Positions 62,901 to 64,000 of a stretch of DNA of 64,000 bases are shown in pieces. Position numbers and translations under genes: made by a program. Positions within the stretch are counted from its first letter, which is position 1. The number at the start of each line of letters is the position of its first letter. The stretch is from Trichobilharzia szidati (Eukaryota; Platyhelminthes; Trematoda; Strigeidida; Schistosomatidae), in contig OX235273.1 in NCBI GenBank assembly GCA_944472155.2, forward strand, positions 84,500,793 through 84,564,792. The letters are read 5' to 3'. The notes under the pieces were generated by a model. The model had not been told where the DNA came from. It ran no database searches and saw only the letters and a list, made by a program, of their open reading frames with translations.

Positions 62901-63796
62901 CCTCAATCAACAATCATCCATTCATTTTGCGACTCTACATGAAAATATTAAATCTAGTTGTCAGCAAATTAAATGTATACAATTTATTCTTCATCAGATA
63001 AACTTGGATATTAAATATTGGTTTGTAGGGATTTGACTGATTAGTTACAGGATTTCATCACGAGCTGACATCGGTTAGAGAACCATTGGAAAACCTGAGA
63101 GTGCTGACTTAATAGTCTACAAGCTCGTCTGCCCTGCAACCAAAAGGTCATTGGTTCGAACCATGGAGGTGGGTGCGCACTGATGAAGAGTCCAAAACTA
63201 GGACGAAACAGCTGTCCAGTACTCCCAGGTTTTCCAATGGTTCTGTAACCTACGTCAGCTCATAATGAAATCATGTAAACAAAAGAAGAAAAATTAACTT
63301 AAAGATCATCTAAAAGCGTTTTTTAGGTGAGCAAAAGCACTAATTAGATACCGATGGAGACTCCGTCCAAAAAGACAACTAAATAGTTAGTCACAGATAC
63401 TTAAATTTCACGGTTCTACAAATAAGTACAGATTCAAATCTTCTATATACATATATATATATATAGAGAGAGAGAGATGTGTCCAAAGATGCATGAACTT
63501 AAGTCATTATGATACCTTTGATGAATGGAAGAGAAATCCCTCTTAAAGATTTACACCCGTTATAATTGAAAACAACTGTTCTATTTGAAAATCACTGTCT
63601 ACTGTTACATGATCATTGAATTTCACATTCAAGAAGGGAGGTTGATGAATAAAGTTTAGACATACCTTTTAATTTTGGCTGTTGAATATCATTTCTAAAT
63701 GCAATATACTTAATTAAATATGGTCTGAGCAAATCTGTAGTTGGAATGAAGATCGACAGTAATTTCCATAATAACCAAGTTAGTTCACAACTGTCA
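49077..63796 (-). CDS. Unconventional myosin XV, MyTH4-FERM tail (8 exons)
   Basis: Eight minus-strand exons join in phase into about 342 codons, with GT-AG borders throughout. Exons 1-2 encode the end of a MyTH4 domain (WLLWKLL then LLRPYLIKYIAF; RFGPRKYLPP). Exons 3-8 encode FERM lobes F1, F2 and the start of F3, with YILDAPIYDD, IHFRRICW, the F2 end, then LFGSSCFLAF, GIHILNPSS and YEDVASTR. Segment order, insert lengths and the STR exit of the last block fit the myosin XV tail better than myosin VII, X or PLEKHH proteins. Such tails bind cargo and membranes at the ends of actin bundles. The motor, IQ and upstream tail lie beyond 64,000. The rest of F3 lies below 49,077, either unrecognised or outside the window. 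Introns are 85 bp to 3.3 kb and full of retroelements. Confidence 0.83.
49738..50042 (+). mobile_element. Palindromic Sm-alpha-like SINE in myosin intron
   Basis: The left arm (49,738-49,860) and right arm (49,941-50,042) are inverted. The spacer holds the tRNA-like head with B box GGTTCGAAGCC at 49,913-49,923. The right arm has TTGACGA (49,936-49,942) and GAAAC (49,961-49,965) with ACAGCTGTC. The left arm read on the minus strand has a similar worn core (TACTGTGAAG, then GGGCGAAACAGC), so both strands carry ribozyme-like sequence. It lies between exons 7 and 8 of the myosin gene. Confidence 0.78.
51609..51736 (-). CDS. Myosin XV exon 7 (FERM F2)
   Basis: 128 bp, acceptor TTAATTTCAG, donor GTAAGT. 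It takes one base in and leaves one base out. SLKPKNLQ, STESWSSDINALLK and PEDNQKSFL match the divergent middle of F2, where class XV tails have a W/S-rich segment and an A/N-Q-x-x-F-L helix. Confidence 0.8.
53560..53768 (-). mobile_element. tRNA-derived SINE (second family) in myosin intron
   Basis: Read on the minus strand it begins TGCGTTGGTGGCACAGCGG. It has B box GGTTCGATCCC (53,705-53,715) and an acceptor-like end TGACGCA that can pair with the 5' TGCGTTG. A body with AGGCTAGTGACTATAGCCTC follows, and the tail is rich in AATAAT units (53,560-53,583). This is the most complete tRNA-like head of the family in the window. Confidence 0.82.
54187..54251 (-). CDS. Myosin XV exon 6 (FERM F2)
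   Basis: 65 bp, acceptor TATTGTAG, donor GTAAGT. It enters in phase 0 and leaves two bases into a codon. The reading KKCLHLSCLLHQITDQSL was chosen because it alone matches the phases of both neighbours. It fits the L-x-x-L-A-x-L-x-x helix of F2. Confidence 0.8.
54337..54405 (-). CDS. Myosin XV exon 5 (FERM F2 start)
   Basis: 69 bp (23 codons), phase 0 on both sides, acceptor CTTATTTCAG, donor GTAAGT. Begins VVEGYLAGRWLPDGQ and ends NELY. The D/E-Y-L-x-G motif opens the F2 lobe. The intron after it is only 85 bp. Confidence 0.85.
56500..57110 (-). pseudogene. RTE-clade LINE relic in myosin intron
   Basis: Aligns by eye with 11,640-12,060 in the same polarity: CACCTCCTCTTCACACGAT near 56,736 matches CTCCTCTTCACATGACCTCC, and CAGAGTTTCTTATTGCTAAT near 56,920 matches AGAGATCTCTGTTGCTGATC. 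The ATGAGCCCTGCACGTTTCTG block near 57,015 matches ATGACGCGCAGTGCAAGTCT. No intact frame remains. Confidence 0.65.
57283..57446 (-). CDS. Myosin XV exon 4 (FERM F1-F2)
   Basis: 164 bp, acceptor ATTTAATAG, donor GTGAGT. It enters with two bases and leaves in phase 0. Key residues are DTYILDAPIYDDN and LVIHFRRICWTSPLEL, followed by RAYLDFLFDQ. The FRR-x-x-W block at the end of F1 is highly typical of MyTH4-FERM myosins. This is the strongest single piece of evidence for the gene. Confidence 0.9.
57785..57832 (+). mobile_element. Sm-alpha-like SINE tail scrap
   Basis: TTCAATAGTTCTCTCACTGA, followed by TATCATATGAGG, is a worn form of the family 3' end. Nothing else of the element is visible. Confidence 0.4.
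58160..58345 (-). mobile_element. Sm-alpha-type SINE (classical subfamily), worn
   Basis: On the minus strand GGGGATGCAGGTATGTCCAG is followed by CTG, a deletion, then TAGGACGAAATCC and CTGGATTTCACTAC. The helix I strands TCCAG (58,238-58,242) and CTGGA (58,210-58,214) still pair perfectly. The first core box and the 5' strand of stem II are deleted, so the ribozyme cannot work. The tRNA-like head is degraded. Confidence 0.6.
59525..59925 (+). pseudogene. Penelope-like element, endonuclease C-terminus, plus strand
   Basis: The translation KVRNLDRYSAIALRTVTCND, then WEETSLKSNVKEWRDILTKQ and NPYNRNDSKCLGYPTNFQSP, runs parallel to the C-terminal half of the minus-strand element at 60,100-60,696. 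The YIG part is missing (5'-truncated near 59,545) and a stop interrupts after GHKTL. The 3' end (AACTTCATTCAGTAGATAAC near 59,890) corresponds to the terminal segment of the neighbour. Confidence 0.78.
59926..59956. repeat. Compound (TA)n(GA)n microsatellite
   Basis: TA repeats followed by about nine GA repeats lie at the junction of the two tail-to-tail PLEs. The same TA-GA order recurs at 63,446-63,477. Confidence 0.85.
59960..60725 (-). mobile_element. Penelope-like element, 5'-truncated, minus strand
   Basis: Contains an open frame of 198 codons (60,100-60,696) and about 140 bp of 3' sequence matching the terminal segments at 23.5-23.9 kb. The 5' border is near 60,725 inside the intron after myosin exon 3. 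In the 3' region a hammerhead-like motif (stem II GAGCAA with TTGTTC, then AAAACGTC, with CTGAT and ATC-CAG flanks) is worn. Confidence 0.8.
60100..60696 (-). pseudogene. PLE GIY-YIG endonuclease frame, intact but truncated
   Basis: 198 uninterrupted codons. The linker (TLRRILNKAGIKVSFKP, then LKDPVEPLKQNILVYLIPC) leads into the GIY-YIG domain VYLIPCIDFQVKYIGQTSR, followed by RLAEHK (conserved Arg and Glu-His) and a C-terminal part with SAIALHAVTHNHTIGWD and WRERLITEALFIE, whose Glu is the expected metal ligand. The absence of stops makes this the youngest-looking PLE in the window, although the RT domain is missing. It is not translated as a host gene; it lies in an intron on the sense strand. 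Confidence 0.85.
60789..60975 (-). CDS. Myosin XV exon 3 (FERM F1)
   Basis: 187 bp, acceptor TTTTATTTCAG, donor GTAAGT. It enters in phase 0 and leaves one base into a codon. HKQEIYFPNKKSTTLPLGQ and DVIHHVINKLG form the ubiquitin-like first FERM lobe. The donor lies only about 65-70 bp from the 5' border of a same-strand Penelope-like element in the next intron. Confidence 0.87.
61030..61205 (+). mobile_element. tRNA-derived SINE (second family), 5'-truncated
   Basis: Starts within the T arm (GGCGTTCGATTCCCTGCCG near 61,042), then GCATTTGTAGACCACC, GGTTGGGTGTAAGGCTAACC and a GCCTGAGGCTCTGTG end. It matches the body of the copies at 21.5 and 62.5 kb. Confidence 0.65.
62193..62287 (-). CDS. 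Myosin XV exon 2 (MyTH4 end)
   Basis: 95 bp between acceptor GATTCAACAG and donor GTAAGA. It enters with two bases and leaves in phase 0. The translation includes WLDTIAENMEIVSRFGPRKY, then LPPDDVLQSIL; R-x-L-P-P followed by an L-x-x-I/L segment closes a MyTH4 domain. An upstream in-frame ATG at about 62,315 lies before the acceptor and is not the start. Confidence 0.85.
62455..62710 (+). mobile_element. tRNA-derived SINE (second family)
   Basis: A head with GGTTCAATGGTCTAGTGGAT and a second, A-box-like AGTGGTTAGGCGATAC is followed by an altered B box GGGTTCAATTTC near 62,540. The body reads CCTGTAAAGGACGCACGC, GGTTGAGCGTGAGGCTAGC and GCTTGAAGCCATGTGTTCC. The doubled 5' region suggests an internal insertion or a composite head. 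It lies in the intron between myosin exons 1 and 2. Confidence 0.72.
63016..63292 (+). mobile_element. Palindromic Sm-alpha-like SINE with best-kept core boxes
   Basis: The left arm (63,019-63,108) is the inverted copy of the right arm (about 63,188-63,290). The spacer has a tRNA-like head with AAGCTCGTCTGCCCTGCAAC and B box GGTTCGAACC at 63,153-63,162. It lies in the first visible myosin intron, about 370 bp downstream of exon 1. Confidence 0.8.
63172..63228 (+). ncRNA. Hammerhead-like ribozyme segment of SINE
   Basis: CTGATGA (63,180-63,186), stem II GTCC (63,190-63,193) and GGAC (63,201-63,204) around AAAACTA, GAAAC (63,205-63,209), palindromic ACAGCTGT and C as the possible cleavage base at 63,216. 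Three extra bases (AGA) separate the first box from stem II. The 5' strand of helix I (GTGCGCA) pairs poorly with CAGTACT, so activity is uncertain. Confidence 0.55.
63446..63477. repeat. Compound (TA)n(GA)n microsatellite
   Basis: TA repeats followed by GA repeats, as at 59,926-59,956. It may mark a further PLE end, but no element sequence is recognised beside it. Confidence 0.8.
63666..63796 (-). CDS. Myosin XV exon 1 of those visible (MyTH4)
   Basis: 131 bp. Acceptor TATTTTCTAG and donor GTATGT are both good. It begins with one base completing a codon and ends one base into the next. The translation contains CELTWLLWKLLSIF and LLRPYLIKYIAF, the helical core of MyTH4, where a W-L-L block precedes a Y-L motif. 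The preceding exon is not in the window. Confidence 0.83.
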
Positions 63797-64000
63797 CTAG
63801 AAAATAGAAAAAAATCAAGGATGTCAAATATATCACTAAACTAAATGAATATTCTACTGATTCACATCAAAATTAACATAATATGCAGTCGATTCTACTG
63901 CCTTAGAGTGTGAGTTAGGTCTTTTACAGATGACATTTCGCTCACTGATCGTGATTTCCTTGTTTTATGTTCTCAATTACTTCAATAAATATGTAGAGAT
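63797..64000. other. Intron upstream of first visible myosin exon
   Basis: No exon is seen between the acceptor of the first visible myosin exon and the window edge, so this is taken as intron. Confidence 0.6.

Overview
The window is AT-rich eukaryotic DNA with spliced genes, short scattered exons and a high load of decayed transposable elements. The mix points to a parasitic flatworm, most probably a schistosome. It holds tRNA-derived SINEs with hammerhead-ribozyme sequence (Sm-alpha-like), several lineages of Penelope-like element (PLE) with GIY-YIG endonuclease, RTE-clade LINE fragments, a Merlin DNA transposon and a Ty3/gypsy relic. The species cannot be fixed from sequence alone.

Right third (49,077-63,796, minus strand): one host gene is visible as eight exons with consistent GT-AG sites and matching phases, about 342 codons in total. 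They encode a MyTH4 C-terminal part followed by a FERM domain, best matching the tail of unconventional myosin XV. The motor, the 5' exons and the last FERM exon are not in the visible set. Six of its seven introns are 1.2-3.3 kb. They contain SINEs, an RTE relic and a tail-to-tail pair of PLEs, one of which starts within about 70 bp of a splice donor.

Left two thirds (1-49,000): no convincing host exon was found. From left to right there is a 1.8-kb foldback repeat with a SINE in one arm (919-2,830); a Merlin transposon with terminal inverted repeats and target duplication (3,026-4,196); Sm-alpha-like SINEs (7.4, 10.2, 16.6, 36.8-37.3, 37.5, 40.9 kb); a tRNA-SINE family (11.3, 21.5, 24.0, 27.1 kb); RTE fragments (11.6-12.7, 22.1-23.0, 32.7-33.4, 40.9-41.1 kb); PLE fragments (13.4-14.35, 23.5-23.9, 24.3-25.3, 39.7, 43.75-45.6 kb); and a gypsy relic (17.5-19.2 kb).

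The most interesting thread is ribozymes. The PLE at 13.5 kb carries a complete minimal type I hammerhead across the stop codon of its endonuclease frame. The SINEs carry related cores, and one has a compensatory change in stem II. In these copies the short helix III is a self-complementary stretch, which fits a dimeric ribozyme. Several SINEs are palindromes that put ribozyme-like sequence on both strands around a tRNA-like promoter.
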